A stretch of 64,000 nucleotides of DNA from Gari tellinella (lineage: Eukaryota > Mollusca > Bivalvia > Cardiida > Psammobiidae), in contig OV277858.1 of the NCBI GenBank assembly GCA_922989275.2, positions 248,001 through 312,000 of the forward strand. Direction: 5' to 3'. Below are positions 1 through 9,965 of this stretch, in pieces (the stretch's first letter is position 1; every line of letters starts with the position of its first letter). The translations under genes were made by a program, and so were the position numbers. The notes beneath the pieces were generated by a model. The model was not told the DNA's origin and searched no databases. It saw nothing but the letters and a program-made list of their open reading frames with translations.

Positions 1-675
1 CTCTTGTTATACAATCTTTCTCAAACTTGCTCAGATTGTATATGATCACAAGAGTTCAAATGAGTTTGATTATAGTTGTAATCACATGCATAGGTCAAGA
101 GTTATCTACCTTTGCATTGCTGAAAATGCCATATTTAACGGTGTTTATACTCTAGCCGCCACAATCTTTATCCAGTCTTTTTCAAACTTGCTCAGATTGT
201 ATATTACCATAAGAGTTGTAATAAGTGTCATTATGCTTGAAATCAAACAAATAGGTCAAGAGTTATCTGCCCTTAAATGGCTGAAAATGCCATAATTATC
301 TTACAGGGTTTACACTCTTGCAACTACAGTTTTCAATGGATTTTGATTATATTTGCACACAAAGTTTACAGTTATAAGTTCTCAAAGGAGTGCAATTATT
401 GTTGAAATCTAATCATTGTGGCAATAGTTATCTGCCCTTGATATACTTTGAAATGCCAGAAAAGGCTTCATTTCAGTATTGTTTAGGCTCTAGTTATCTG
501 CCCTTGATGTACTCTACTATACTAGAATTATGAGGTTGTATTCCAAAATTGTTTACATGCTATACTACAAGTTTGATTGGATTTAGATTAAAACGAGTGA
601 AACAGAAAGGTAAAGCTATCAGGCTTCAGTAATAGAGGTGAGCGATACCAGGGCCTTCAGGCCCTCTTGTTTTTA
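1..675 (+). repeat. 3' part of a satellite-bearing interspersed element
   Basis: About four degenerate units share phrases such as 'agagttatctgcccttgat' and 'gctgaaaatgccata'. They end in a short right end with 'gaggtgagcgata', a small palindrome (gggccttcaggccc) and 'tcttgttttt'. The same monomer type recurs at 41,985-42,737. The left end lies outside the window. Any open frame here (such as 86-295) is incidental to repeat sequence. Confidence 0.7.
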
Positions 676-1273
676 AACGTGCTGAAAATGTTTGCCTTGT
701 TGATATCTAGGTCAGGTTTGAATTTGGTTTATGTTGGGTCAAAATCCAGGTTAATATAGATCAAATCAAAGAAAAACAGTGTGAACCCTCTTGAGGCTAC
801 AAATCTCATTAGATCTAACTGAAACCTAGTATGAATGTTTTCCTACATAAAATCTAGTTAAAGTTTTAAATGTGGATCATGTCCTGTCAAAAACTAGGTC
901 ACTAGGTAAAGTTATAGAAAAATATTGTAAACATTCTAGATGCTACAAATTTCATTGTATTTTCAAGAAATGTGCTCAAAATGTTGGTCTTACATGTATT
1001 TAAATCTAGACCAAATGAAAATCTGGGTCATGTCAGGTAATAATATAGGTCACTTTAGATCAAGTTTTACATGGCGTACATCATAATAGTGAATTGGGTA
1101 AATAATGGCTTAAGGCCTGGTTTGTTACAGCAGCACTGAAATTGGCACACCACATTAATTAATCATTTCAAGGAAAAGTCAAAATGACGATTCAATGTTT
1201 TGATTTCATAGTTTTCTTCTTCATGCGATACCTCTGCTATTTCTGACATTTTTTTTCAAAATTGTATTTTCAG

Positions 1274-1640
1274 GTCCCCGGTGCTTGGCAACTTTCTTCC
1301 AGAAATATCTAGAAGTCCTTGGAAACTCTGGTGACTGTTATAGATGGCCAATTCCAGGAACTACATTGAAGTCCTACAGTAGATATCCCGTTGGAATCAA
1401 TAAACTCGCAAACTTCATTTAAGATATTTGTAAAAAAAAGTGGCCTGAAAGGGAACTTTAAAAACCATAGTGGTAAAAGAACATTGGCAACTGGTCTGTA
1501 TTAATTCGGGCATTGAAAAGCAAGAAATAAAGGATAGGACAGCTGTGCGACAATATTAACGCTGTTCAGACTACATGTCATGATGTGTAAAACTGTGTCT
1601 AGTGTACTGGATCATAATTCTCCAAAACGAAAGTAAGTTT
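1274..1640 (+). pseudogene. Decayed DUF3504/Crypton-type tyrosine recombinase, C-terminal part
   Basis: After an acceptor-like 'gtattttcag' the frame reads PRCLATFFQKYLEVLGNSGD, then PVGINKLANF and a stop. It is followed in shifted frames by CKKKWPE, NHSGKRTLATGLY and a fragment ending in DRTAVRQY. The HSGKRT...GLY...DRT...R.Y pattern resembles the C-terminal tyrosine-recombinase fold of DUF3504 proteins (KIAA1958/ZMYM-type, thought to derive from Crypton transposons). The usual GHRS-like segment is missing and several stops and shifts are present, so it is not functional. A second, differently damaged copy is in block B (minus strand, 58,620-58,780). It may be part of a transposon or of a captured host exon. 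The identification rests on motif memory only. Confidence 0.5.
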
Positions 1641-2617
1641 CTGAAAATCACTAGCCTGCCCAGGTTACTTGTAGGTCAGATGCTACCATGCCTAGCCTAA
1701 AGACCACGAATAATGGGAACAAGCAAAATGGGCTTTGCAATAGTATCTCTAGGAACCCGCTTACCCATATTACATTAAGTGGCGGTACCGTAAATTTCTC
1801 AGGCAGCACTTTCATTTTCGGCAACTCAAAATGAACTACCGGTATTCCATGTTCTAAGATAGAGTCGCTTTTGATGCAGTTATCTGTTAAAATAATAAAG
1901 CTAATATTTTACTGTCCAGTTTCCTGTTTCCGTTCCTTTACCTGTAGTAAACAGTGATACCTATTAAAACCAGACATTGACTCTTCAAGTCTACTTGACA
2001 ACATAGCTTAATGCAGGAGAAAAGCAATACAAATATCCTATGAGAACTTTTTATATTGCTTTATCTTGAATTTAGCAGCCTACTGTTAAAATCCTAAAAT
2101 AAAGATATTTTAGTTATCATTTTAAAGAAGTTTCACTGTTAAGCTGGTATGAGCTTGAATGCAATAAAAATTAGAAAATGGCAACTTTTCATTTTGAAGC
2201 ATTCATTTTATATGAGTGGCAAACAGTTATCTTACACCAAATAATTTACCTGGCGTATGATCTGGAACTGAACTGCTTACAAAACATATTATCTGCTGTT
2301 TTGCAACCATAAATATTGTGCAGATGTATGATAAACTGGATGTCTGCCATTACTGTGGGGTTAACTAGTTAACTGTACGGTTTTCCATCAGTTATTGCAT
2401 GGGTGGCAAATTACCACCCACTCACAAAGTGTGCAGTATATAAATGGAATTGGAGTACTGTTCTATAGAAAATGCCACAGCACTGTTTCAACTTCAGTTA
2501 TACCGAATCTTTTGAGAATAATATTTCATTAATGGAAAGAACTTGATGAGTGGAAGTGTTTTGTACATGGTTCATATTTCTTGCATCATTTCTGTAAAAG
2601 TTATTCTCCTTTTCCAT

Positions 2618-2909
2618 ATTTATACCCCAACAAACAAAATTTGGGGTGTATACTGGAGTCATCATGTCCGTCCGTGCATCTGTCAGTGCCATTGTCCTAT
2701 GTCTGTTGGTCATGAAATCAGTACAATAAATAGCAGGGGGCCTCATGGATACAAAGGACCATGGCCCTCTGTTTATTGCCTGAAAGGTGTCCTGGGGGTA
2801 TGGAAAGATGCTTTACAGTAATGGCCCCTAGTAAACTTGTCCAAGTTTGGTGCTATAGACCTTTAATGTGACAAATGTATCCCTTTATGTACAGTCGACT
2901 GTCAGGTAA
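2618..2909 (+). repeat. Left end of a satellite-bearing element (block A)
   Basis: It begins with a short palindrome, 'accccaacaaacaaaatttggggt', followed by 'gtccgtccgtgcatctgtcag'. This is the same layout (terminal palindrome, then gtccgtccgt) seen at the left ends of other repeats in this window. The body with tandem units lies beyond the inserted LTR element, at 13,441-14,400. Confidence 0.65.
2906..2909. repeat. Target-site duplication, left copy (gtaa)
   Basis: gtaa is repeated at 13,441-13,444. The unoccupied paralogue at 48,585-48,588 shows it once as ttac on the other strand, so the duplication is confirmed at 4 bp. Confidence 0.9.
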
Positions 2910-3877
2910 TGTAGCCTAGCTCTGAGGGTCCATTAAAGCAAGACTAGCCAGAAGTAGGTTGAAATCTTCATTTACGAATGTTACATGGTCAATGGATGAT
3001 GGTAATGGATATGTAGGATGATGGTATATACAATGCACAGTCTTAACTCAACTCGACTGCAAGTTGACAACAAACTGCAATCTGAAAATAATAATGAATA
3101 CATGAGTAATCATGCCAAATAATTCTAAACCCTGCTGGCATGAATATAAAACATGACACATGGTAATAACAATAACATGTAAATAAACGCCTTTACTATT
3201 CCTTATGAAAAAGGGCATGAAACACTATGGGGTAAAAATATAAAGTTATGTGGTTGCCAACAGCATAACATCCCATAACTAGCTGTTATGTTATGTTATG
3301 GTTGCAAACACATAATAACGAACTATTGCTTCCTAAATGCAGGTCTGATAATGAATGGGCTTTACAGTACAAACTTATAACAAATACACAATACTCCACC
3401 CACTTACTAGTTTATTGAACTAAACGCAGTTACCACTCCTCCACAACTCTGCCAACTCACACACTGACTGTAGGTGCTTAAACTGCAAATACTGTTATTC
3501 TGGTTAGACAAATATCATAAACAGAAGGTACAGAAATGACAATTGCTGCTATTTCGATTCGCGAAAATACATTACGCTACAGACAATCCGGAGTGAAATA
3601 ACTTCACTACGCGTTGAAAACAATAAAGCAGAAGCTCATTACAACCTGTGCCAATTCGTTGCTAATTCATAGTAACGATACAAACCTGTATTTAACTTTT
3701 TAAACCTAGAAAATATATTTACTTATGTTTTCTTCAGAGATGTTTCCCTCTCAAATCTAATTGTACAACTGAATATCGTGCGGAATGACGTCAAAGAGCT
3801 AAAGAGTTATCGAACTTGGATTAAAATGAGTGAAAAGGTAAAACTACCGAAATGACCGAAAACACAACCTGGTCACA
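2910..3877 (-). repeat. 3' LTR of LTR element 1
   Basis: It matches 12,480-13,440 along its full length. I count about a dozen substitutions and one small length difference near 3,720. Termini are TG...CA. Low divergence implies a recent insertion, though no rate is known here. Confidence 0.95.
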
Positions 3878-3879
3878 CA

Positions 3880-3893
3880 CTCCCCCTCTTTCT
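3880..3893 (-). other. Polypurine tract of LTR element 1
   Basis: On the minus strand it reads agaaagagggggag, ending two bases before the 3' LTR. This is the expected plus-strand primer for reverse transcription. Confidence 0.8.
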
Positions 3894-4369
3894 GAAATGA
3901 CGACCCGTTATTAACCAACACAAAACAAAATAAATATTCCATCAAAACAAAGTTTCTGTCAGTCGTCAATGTCCATGTCAACAGTCTCTTGTCCTTGTAT
4001 AATGTCAAAAAGAAATAATATCTTCAGACATTTTAACACCTAATATGTCCTATATAAGCCTTTACTTATACAAAATAATGCAAATTAATATAAATGCATT
4101 TCTAAATATGCCTATGAATAACATAAACATGACTTAACTTACAGCTCTAACTTTCCATTTATATATATACAAACTTCAATGTAGTTTGAAATTATTTCTT
4201 AATATATCTCCTCCCCTTGCTCAAAGGACTGTGACATGACAAGTTTAGGTGTTTAGACTTCTTACCAGTATAATGAGAAAACATAGATAATCTTACATAA
4301 TACTGACATTGTAACTTTAACATTACAACTAATTTCAACTACAAAATACTATAAAATCAAATTAAAATA
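3894..4369 (-). other. 3' non-coding region of LTR element 1
   Basis: About 475 bp of AT-rich sequence between the stop of the last frame and the purine tract. No coding frame or env-like sequence is seen. Confidence 0.7.
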
Positions 4370-5290
4370 CTAATCTATACATATAATTAATTTCATCACA
4401 GTTGTAATCAAGTCATGAGCTTTGTCACTGTCAACTTCATTTAACACTCCTGACTTGATTAAAGCTTCTAAAGCTTGAATTTTAAAATCAACTGGTCTAG
4501 GGACCACATTATAGAGAATGGGTACCCCGTACCTATCTGGTGGTTTTCTGTCCCGAGTGGATTTTCTAGGTAAGGGCTTGGGAGGTTCCTTAACTGGTTG
4601 AACTGTTGGTTCATCATCCTTTAAGTCCTTATCCAAAATGATCTCTTCCACAGATTCTGTATCTGGGACATTTTCTGTTTCTACACTTTCTGTTTCATTC
4701 AAGGCTTCTGTGTCTGTCTGGGTATTTTCATCCTGAATGTGCTCCGCACCTTCAACATCTTCATCTATCATTGCATCTTCATTTTCTCCCTGTTCTTCTT
4801 GATCTGCAACCTCTACGCTGTCTAACGCAGGTTCATCAATAATTATGACCGTTTCTAAGTCATTACTCTCCTCTTCACTTTGACTGGTGACTGGCTCTGG
4901 GTTACGGGCGTCCCCATGCAGGTATGTATGAACAACATACTCATCTCCATCACTGTCCGAGTCTTCATCATCTTCTTCTTCTATTACTTCAGTGACGTCA
5001 CTCTCTTTGTGCTTACTATCAAGCTCTACTTTGGATGCATCCATTTTGTGTTCACTGTTCTGACCCTCTGGATCTAAATCATCTCTGTCATTCTGATTAT
5101 CTATCAGAAGTAGATGGTTTCTGTGCAATGTTCTTTCTCTCCCAGATTCTTCTGATCTTACACAATACACAGATATGTCAGGCCTCGGCTGATCTATGAT
5201 AACATAGGTATCAGTTTCAAACTTGTCTTTGATTTTGTGCTTTCCTCCAAATGACAATTTCTTCACAAGCACTTTATCTCCAACTGTCAT
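4370..5290 (-). pseudogene. Integrase C-terminal region and acidic tail (LTR element 1)
   Basis: The 306-codon frame continues the integrase in another frame. It starts with an SH3-like integrase C-terminal piece (VGDKVLVKKLSFGGKHKIKD, then a YVIID strand). A long stretch rich in D and E follows, including EEEDDEDSDSDGDE. Near the end is a basic segment, RKSTRDRKPPDRYG, a type often seen at the end of gypsy polyproteins. The frame begins a few bases after 5,296-5,868 stops. A one-base loss in an A-run near 5,305 appears to have separated the two. The internal ATG is therefore probably not a natural start. Confidence 0.8.
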
Positions 5291-5295
5291 TTGAA

Positions 5296-5868
5296 CTACT
5301 TTGGTTTCCTATCATAATATTTATTCCGTTTGTTGCATGATTTTGTTCTGTGTTCCTTAACTATTTGGTGAGTATACTCTATTCTTTCTTGGAGATCTTG
5401 TAAATATGCATCTTGAGGTTTCTTTGATGTTTGTCTAGCATCTTCAAAAGTGGCATCAATTGGCAATCTTGGCTTTCTTCCGAAAAGGAGTTCAAAAGGT
5501 GAGATTTTGGTTGTTTCATGCGGTGTGCAGTTGTAGAAGTACACTAAAGAATTAACATACTTCTTCCAATCACTCTTTTGATCTTCCTCTAAGGTACCTA
5601 ACACGCTAAGAAGCGTCCTATTGAAACGTTCTTGACCAGCGTTTCCCTGTGGGTGGTATGGTGTAGTCCGAGATTTCCTAATATTCATCAATTTACATAG
5701 TTCGCTGACAATTTCACTTTCGAAATTTGCGCCTTGATCCGAATGAAGTCGTGTTGGAATTCCGAATTGAAGAAAGAAATGGTTATAAAGTGTTTCGGCG
5801 ACTGTTTTAGCTGTTTGATTTTTTGTTGGAACTGCTTTGGCAAATTTGGTGTAGTGGTCCGTGATTAT
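5296..5868 (-). pseudogene. Integrase catalytic core, second part (LTR element 1)
   Basis: This continues directly from the upstream pol frame after a single in-frame TAG at 5,866-5,868. It holds the second and third acidic residues of the integrase DDE triad: the D in HSDQGANF and the E in GNAGQERFNR. The ISPFELLFGRKPRLP block follows. A nonsense mutation replaces what is usually a hydrophobic codon just before ITDHYTKFA. The rest of the core is uninterrupted to 5,296, where a shift moves the reading to the next frame. Confidence 0.85.
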
Positions 5869-8547
5869 CTAAATGTTCCCTATGTTCCCTGTAGATGGTT
5901 CCAGGCTTAAATAGTCCATACACACAAGATCTAATGGGTAATGGCTCTCCACATTCACCAAGGGTGCTTTGTCAATAGTTGACTTCCTTCTTATGCATCT
6001 GTCACAATTGGTAACCCACTGTGCAATGTCTGAACCTACTCCAGGCCAATAAAACCGGTCTCTGATCAGTCTGGCTGTTCTTTCCTGACCTGGATGGCCA
6101 ACATTGTTATGAAGATTTGTAAGTATTTCATCCTTATAACTATCTGGCACTACCAATTGTTCTATTTCACTTTCCTGCTCCTTGATGACTCTGAATAGAA
6201 TACCTCTTTTCATTCTAAAGTTCTTGAACTGTTTTTTCATGGCCAAGTCATGTTTCTTCAGATAGCCTTCTGGAATTTTGTTGTCTATTACAGCACGTCT
6301 CCATTTCTTTATCAAACTGTCGCTTCTTTGAACTTTTCTTATTTCCCTCATCTCTTTTTGTGCTAAAGGCTGTCCTTGTTCCTCAAACATTTCTGCTATG
6401 TTGATACTTGCTGATGGTAATGTTTCTATAAATGGAACTGTTATGCAGTTACAAATAGCTTTCACCGTTTTATCTTCTATAGAAATCCTTGTAGCATTTT
6501 CTTGATCTGTCAACCTTTCGTATGGAAATCTACTCATGGTATCTGCATCTGTGTTCTTGACTCCAGCACGATACTGTATGTCAAAAGAATACTGTGCTAG
6601 TGCACTTGCCCATCTCTGACCTGTGGCGTCTAATTTTGCACTAGTTAGTACATATGTCAGCGGATTGTTGTCGGTTAAGACCTTGAAATGATTTTCGATG
6701 AGATAATCACTGAATTTCTCTGTTACTGACCATTTCAGCGCTAAAAAATCAAGTTTAAATGCGCTGTAGTTTTGCTCCGCCTTATTCAGAACTCTACTAG
6801 CATACGCAATAACTCTTTTCTTTCCATCTTGAAGCTGATAAAGGACTGCTCCAAGAGCTTTTGCTGATGCGTCTGTATGTAGTTCAAATGGTAGTAAGAA
6901 ATCTGGGTAGGCTAATACTGGAGGCGATGATAAAAGGTGTTTGACATGTTCAAATATGTGTTGTTCATTTTCAGTCCATTTCCATTCTTTTGTAGCTTTC
7001 TTATGACCCTTTTTTGTTGATGTTGGTGGCAATAAGTCAGATAGTGGTTTTGTTATCTTGCTGAAGTTCTCTATGAATTTCCTATAATATCCTGCGAAAC
7101 ATATGAATGAGCGCAGTTCATCAGAATTGGTTGGTGTAGGCCAGTTTCTAACTTTTTCTATTTTTTCTGGATCTGTCTCTACACCGTCTGCACTTACGAC
7201 ATGGCCAAGGAAATTGATTCGTGATTTGAAGAATGAGCATTTTTCTGGGGCTAGTTTTAGATTTGCTTCTGAAAGTCTGGTCAAAATTAGATCTAATCGC
7301 TCCAGATGTTGTTCGAAGCTGTCACTGACAAGTATTACATCGTCGAGGTAAATAAGGCAAATTTTCATATTCAGGTCGCTAAGAATGTCCTGCATTATGC
7401 GTTGGTAGGTAGCCGGCGCGTTCGAAAGCCCAAATGGTATCTTATTGTACTCGAAGAAACCTAGAGCTCCGACAGTGAATGCAGTCCGTTCCTTATGCTG
7501 TTCTTCGACTTCTATCTGATGATATCCAGACTTCATATCTAAAGTTGTAAAGTATTTTGCTCCATGTAGGCAATCAAAAATTTCCTCCATTCTTGGCAAG
7601 GCGTAAGAGTCCTTAATTGTCTTGTTATTCAACGCGCGATAATCAACGCAGAGCCTTAATTTGCCAGATTTTTTCTTGACTAATACAACATTGGATGTCC
7701 ATGGAGATTTGGACGGTCTGATAATTCCCCCACTTAAAAGTTGTTCGATATGCTGTCTGACATTCTCAATCATTGATGGTGGTATTCTTCTATGTCTCTG
7801 CTTGAATGGTGTATCATCTAATAAGTCTATCCTATGTTTAATTATGTTGCATTGCCCAATGTCTATGTCATCTTTTGCAAATATAAGCCCATGCTTGAGA
7901 AGAAGTTCTTTAAGTTGATTCTTTTGATCTGGATCTAATAAGTTATTTTCGTTAATTCTCAATTGATCAAATACTGGACATTTTGTCTTATTCTCTCTTT
8001 CGATCCTTTCAAATACTTCACTTGCAACAGTAACAGGTTGGATCTCACAAACTATAGCCTTTGGTGCTATGTTCACTGGGTTGGTTGTGAGATTTGTTAA
8101 AACAACCTTAACAGGTTCATTTTTCCTAGCTTCATAAGGTATCACTGCTGGTGTAACATCTATGTCTGATGGTATCTGGCTAGTTTCACTTTCCTGTAAA
8201 ATAGCAGCTGATGTAGGAAAATTCAATACAGTATCTGTGTAGCCAAGTATCTCAACAGATTGATTAGGTTTTTTTGTAACCTTGTGGTCTGCAGCACTCC
8301 TAACAATGGCTATTCTATTCTTGTTTCTGCGTAATTCTTTCTCTCTAATTACAATAGCCCTAAAACTCAGGTACCAAGGGGTATTCAATTTGGCTCGCTG
8401 TAGAAATTGATCGCCAAAGTGTGTCTTGCATTCATCCATTAATTCTTGAAGTACATTGGTCCCTAAAATGACAGGTGTTCTAGCTGTCAGGTGACACAAG
8501 AAGTAGACATGGCAATGGCTTGGATTCAGGTAAACCTCCTTCGACAC
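5869..8547 (-). CDS. pol: Gypsy pol: RT, RNase H and integrase N-terminal domain
   Basis: An 892-codon open frame. In order: end of protease (TPVILGTNVL), reverse transcriptase (LRLCVDYRALN, then the catalytic YLDDV near residue 399), RNase H (HTDASAKALGAVLY near residue 556, LTDNNPLTYV), and the H2C2 zinc-binding domain of integrase (HNNVGHPG...CDRCIRRK from about residue 811). The first integrase acidic residue follows (VCMDYL). It reverse-transcribes the element RNA and integrates the cDNA. The frame ends at a single stop inside the integrase core. The first ATG lies within the protease end, so the real protein would be made as part of a polyprotein or through a frameshift. Confidence 0.95.
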   Translation of the reverse strand: MSKEVYLNPSHCHVYFLCHLTARTPVILGTNVLQELMDECKTHFGDQFLQRAKLNTPWYLSFRAIVIREKELRRNKNRIAIVRSAADHKVTKKPNQSVEILGYTDTVLNFPTSAAILQESETSQIPSDIDVTPAVIPYEARKNEPVKVVLTNLTTNPVNIAPKAIVCEIQPVTVASEVFERIERENKTKCPVFDQLRINENNLLDPDQKNQLKELLLKHGLIFAKDDIDIGQCNIIKHRIDLLDDTPFKQRHRRIPPSMIENVRQHIEQLLSGGIIRPSKSPWTSNVVLVKKKSGKLRLCVDYRALNNKTIKDSYALPRMEEIFDCLHGAKYFTTLDMKSGYHQIEVEEQHKERTAFTVGALGFFEYNKIPFGLSNAPATYQRIMQDILSDLNMKICLIYLDDVILVSDSFEQHLERLDLILTRLSEANLKLAPEKCSFFKSRINFLGHVVSADGVETDPEKIEKVRNWPTPTNSDELRSFICFAGYYRKFIENFSKITKPLSDLLPPTSTKKGHKKATKEWKWTENEQHIFEHVKHLLSSPPVLAYPDFLLPFELHTDASAKALGAVLYQLQDGKKRVIAYASRVLNKAEQNYSAFKLDFLALKWSVTEKFSDYLIENHFKVLTDNNPLTYVLTSAKLDATGQRWASALAQYSFDIQYRAGVKNTDADTMSRFPYERLTDQENATRISIEDKTVKAICNCITVPFIETLPSASINIAEMFEEQGQPLAQKEMREIRKVQRSDSLIKKWRRAVIDNKIPEGYLKKHDLAMKKQFKNFRMKRGILFRVIKEQESEIEQLVVPDSYKDEILTNLHNNVGHPGQERTARLIRDRFYWPGVGSDIAQWVTNCDRCIRRKSTIDKAPLVNVESHYPLDLVCMDYLSLEPSTGNIGNI

Positions 8548-8830
8548 AAATATCTGTCAAAATGTAACCTAAATAAGGCAAATTCTGGCCATCCGCACAC
8601 TCTATGTTTAGTATATTTCCAACTGGCATAATTTCAGTGTCATAAAGATGCTCCTTATAAAAAGATTCTGAAACAATGCTGACGCAACTTCCTGTATCTA
8701 AAAGTGATTTCGTTGAAGTATCGCCAAGTTTGATAACAACTTCATTGGTTTCGCCAACAAGATTGGGACCGTTATTTTCCCTAGTGCTCTTGTCAGATCC
8801 CACGATAGGAGCACTGACTAGTTTGGGCAA
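8480..8830 (-). CDS. Retroviral-type aspartic protease (LTR element 1)
   Basis: A 116-codon frame with the catalytic motif LLDTGSCVSIV (DTG at residues 45-47), followed by the GYILTDI and LPCLLLV strands typical of retropepsins. It lies between gag (ends 8,838) and the RT frame (begins 8,547) and overlaps the latter by about 70 bp in another frame. The conserved ILGTNVL end of the protease is in the pol frame, so the change of frame near 8,490 is either a programmed shift or a one-base lesion. Confidence 0.85.
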   Translation of the reverse strand: MPKLVSAPIVGSDKSTRENNGPNLVGETNEVVIKLGDTSTKSLLDTGSCVSIVSESFYKEHLYDTEIMPVGNILNIECADGQNLPYLGYILTDICVEGGLPESKPLPCLLLVSPDS

Positions 8831-8837
8831 TCTGGCT

Positions 8838-9965
8838 TTAAATGTCCTTTTTTCGGCATTGAGTGCAGACTAACTGTGCTGTAATGATCAGACAATAATG
8901 CTGTACGTGTCCTTTCTTGTTGCATAAAAAGCAAACAGGTGCAAAGTTTTCACTTGCTGTAGGTCTTTGCGGGCGATATGAACCTCTCATGTTTCCTCTG
9001 CCTCTCGACATATGTCTACCACCACGCCATCTGCCTCTGGTTTGATAGTTTGAACTTTGATAGTTCTGCCATGGTTGTGAATGGATATCAGTCTGTTCAT
9101 GTTGCTGTGGCTGCTGTCCCTTTTCAATTCTGTCCATCCTCTCATTAAGCTGTTTGAGTAGTTGGGCTACTTCTGGAGATTCTGTCTTGTCCTTTTTATC
9201 TGTCTGCACTGCAGGTTTACATCGCTTTCTTTCTTCTGAACTACCTGTATTCATGTCTGCTTCTATTCTCCTAAGTTCACGCTTGAACTGATCGTAATTT
9301 ATGATCTTGTCGCATTGGTAGACAGACATATTCTTTAAATCTTTTCTGAGGTTGGAATGTAGGACTTGTTTAAGTATTTCAGTGTCTGTGCGACTAAGTC
9401 CATGCAGCTCTACTGCTTTGTCAAATAACTCCTCTAGACGCGATGATTCCACAGTTTCATTTGGTTTCTGCTCACATGTGTACAACTTCTTCATCATGTC
9501 CTCTTTTGTCTCCACCGTGCCGTAGTCACATTCAAGTTTTTCCAGGACATGATACACCGAGACACCAGCGCCTAACCTCCTAAGTTTATCCGCAGCTCCT
9601 CCTTTCAAAGACCTCCTAATTCCAAATAATACCTGCTCTTCAGAGTAAGTAGCACCCACCATCACTGCTTCCACTTCATACTTAAATGTATCCCATGTGA
9701 CTTCACCCTTTCCTTCATCTCCATAGAAAATAGAAAATTTCGGGTAGTGATGCTTTCCTCCTTTAACTGCAGTTTCCGAAGTCTTAATTGGCTCATGTTC
9801 CTTCTTTGTATCTCCTTTAAATACGCTTGCTAGTTTCCCTAAGTCCTCTGCTGTGGTGATCTTAGGTTTAATACCTAACAAGTGCAATGCCTGCAAAAAC
9901 TTCACTTCATCCTCAGTTGCACCACCTGCTGCTTCCCCTAACTTCCCTTCCTCATCACTACTCAT
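8838..9965 (-). CDS. gag: Gag polyprotein of LTR element 1
   Basis: A 375-codon frame. The start is an ATG 26 bp downstream of a multi-stop leader. An acidic N-terminus is followed by a capsid-like domain (YPKFSIFYGDEGKGEVTWDT, then YSEEQVLFGIRRSLKGGAAD). Then come a charged linker with a QQPQQHEQ run, an RG-rich segment and a CCHC zinc knuckle, CFLCNKKGHVQHYC, at about residues 343-356. A further CTQC follows near the end. It packages the RNA in the virus-like particle. The frame ends 8 bp before the protease frame begins. No internal break is seen. Confidence 0.9.
   Translation of the reverse strand: MSSDEEGKLGEAAGGATEDEVKFLQALHLLGIKPKITTAEDLGKLASVFKGDTKKEHEPIKTSETAVKGGKHHYPKFSIFYGDEGKGEVTWDTFKYEVEAVMVGATYSEEQVLFGIRRSLKGGAADKLRRLGAGVSVYHVLEKLECDYGTVETKEDMMKKLYTCEQKPNETVESSRLEELFDKAVELHGLSRTDTEILKQVLHSNLRKDLKNMSVYQCDKIINYDQFKRELRRIEADMNTGSSEERKRCKPAVQTDKKDKTESPEVAQLLKQLNERMDRIEKGQQPQQHEQTDIHSQPWQNYQSSNYQTRGRWRGGRHMSRGRGNMRGSYRPQRPTASENFAPVCFLCNKKGHVQHYCLIITAQLVCTQCRKKDI

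Larger units (their letters stand above)
676..2909. repeat. Inverted paralogous block A, left part
   Basis: Read in reverse complement, this stretch matches 58,143 to about 59,370 and then 48,585-49,665, at what looks like roughly nine bases in ten or better. It contains about three units of a 'ctaggtcaagttt/ggtcactagg' monomer (676-1,100), a recombinase-like exon (1,274-1,640) and the palindromic left end of a satellite-bearing element (near 2,620). The match continues at 13,441 after the LTR element that interrupts it. At 1,930-1,934 it keeps the uninterrupted version of the site that in block B carries the second LTR element. Confidence 0.85.

Noticed and set aside
4370..5290. Acidic 306-codon frame as an env or host gene
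   Set aside because: It begins with an integrase C-terminal segment, lacks signal peptide and membrane span, and follows the integrase core after a one-base shift.
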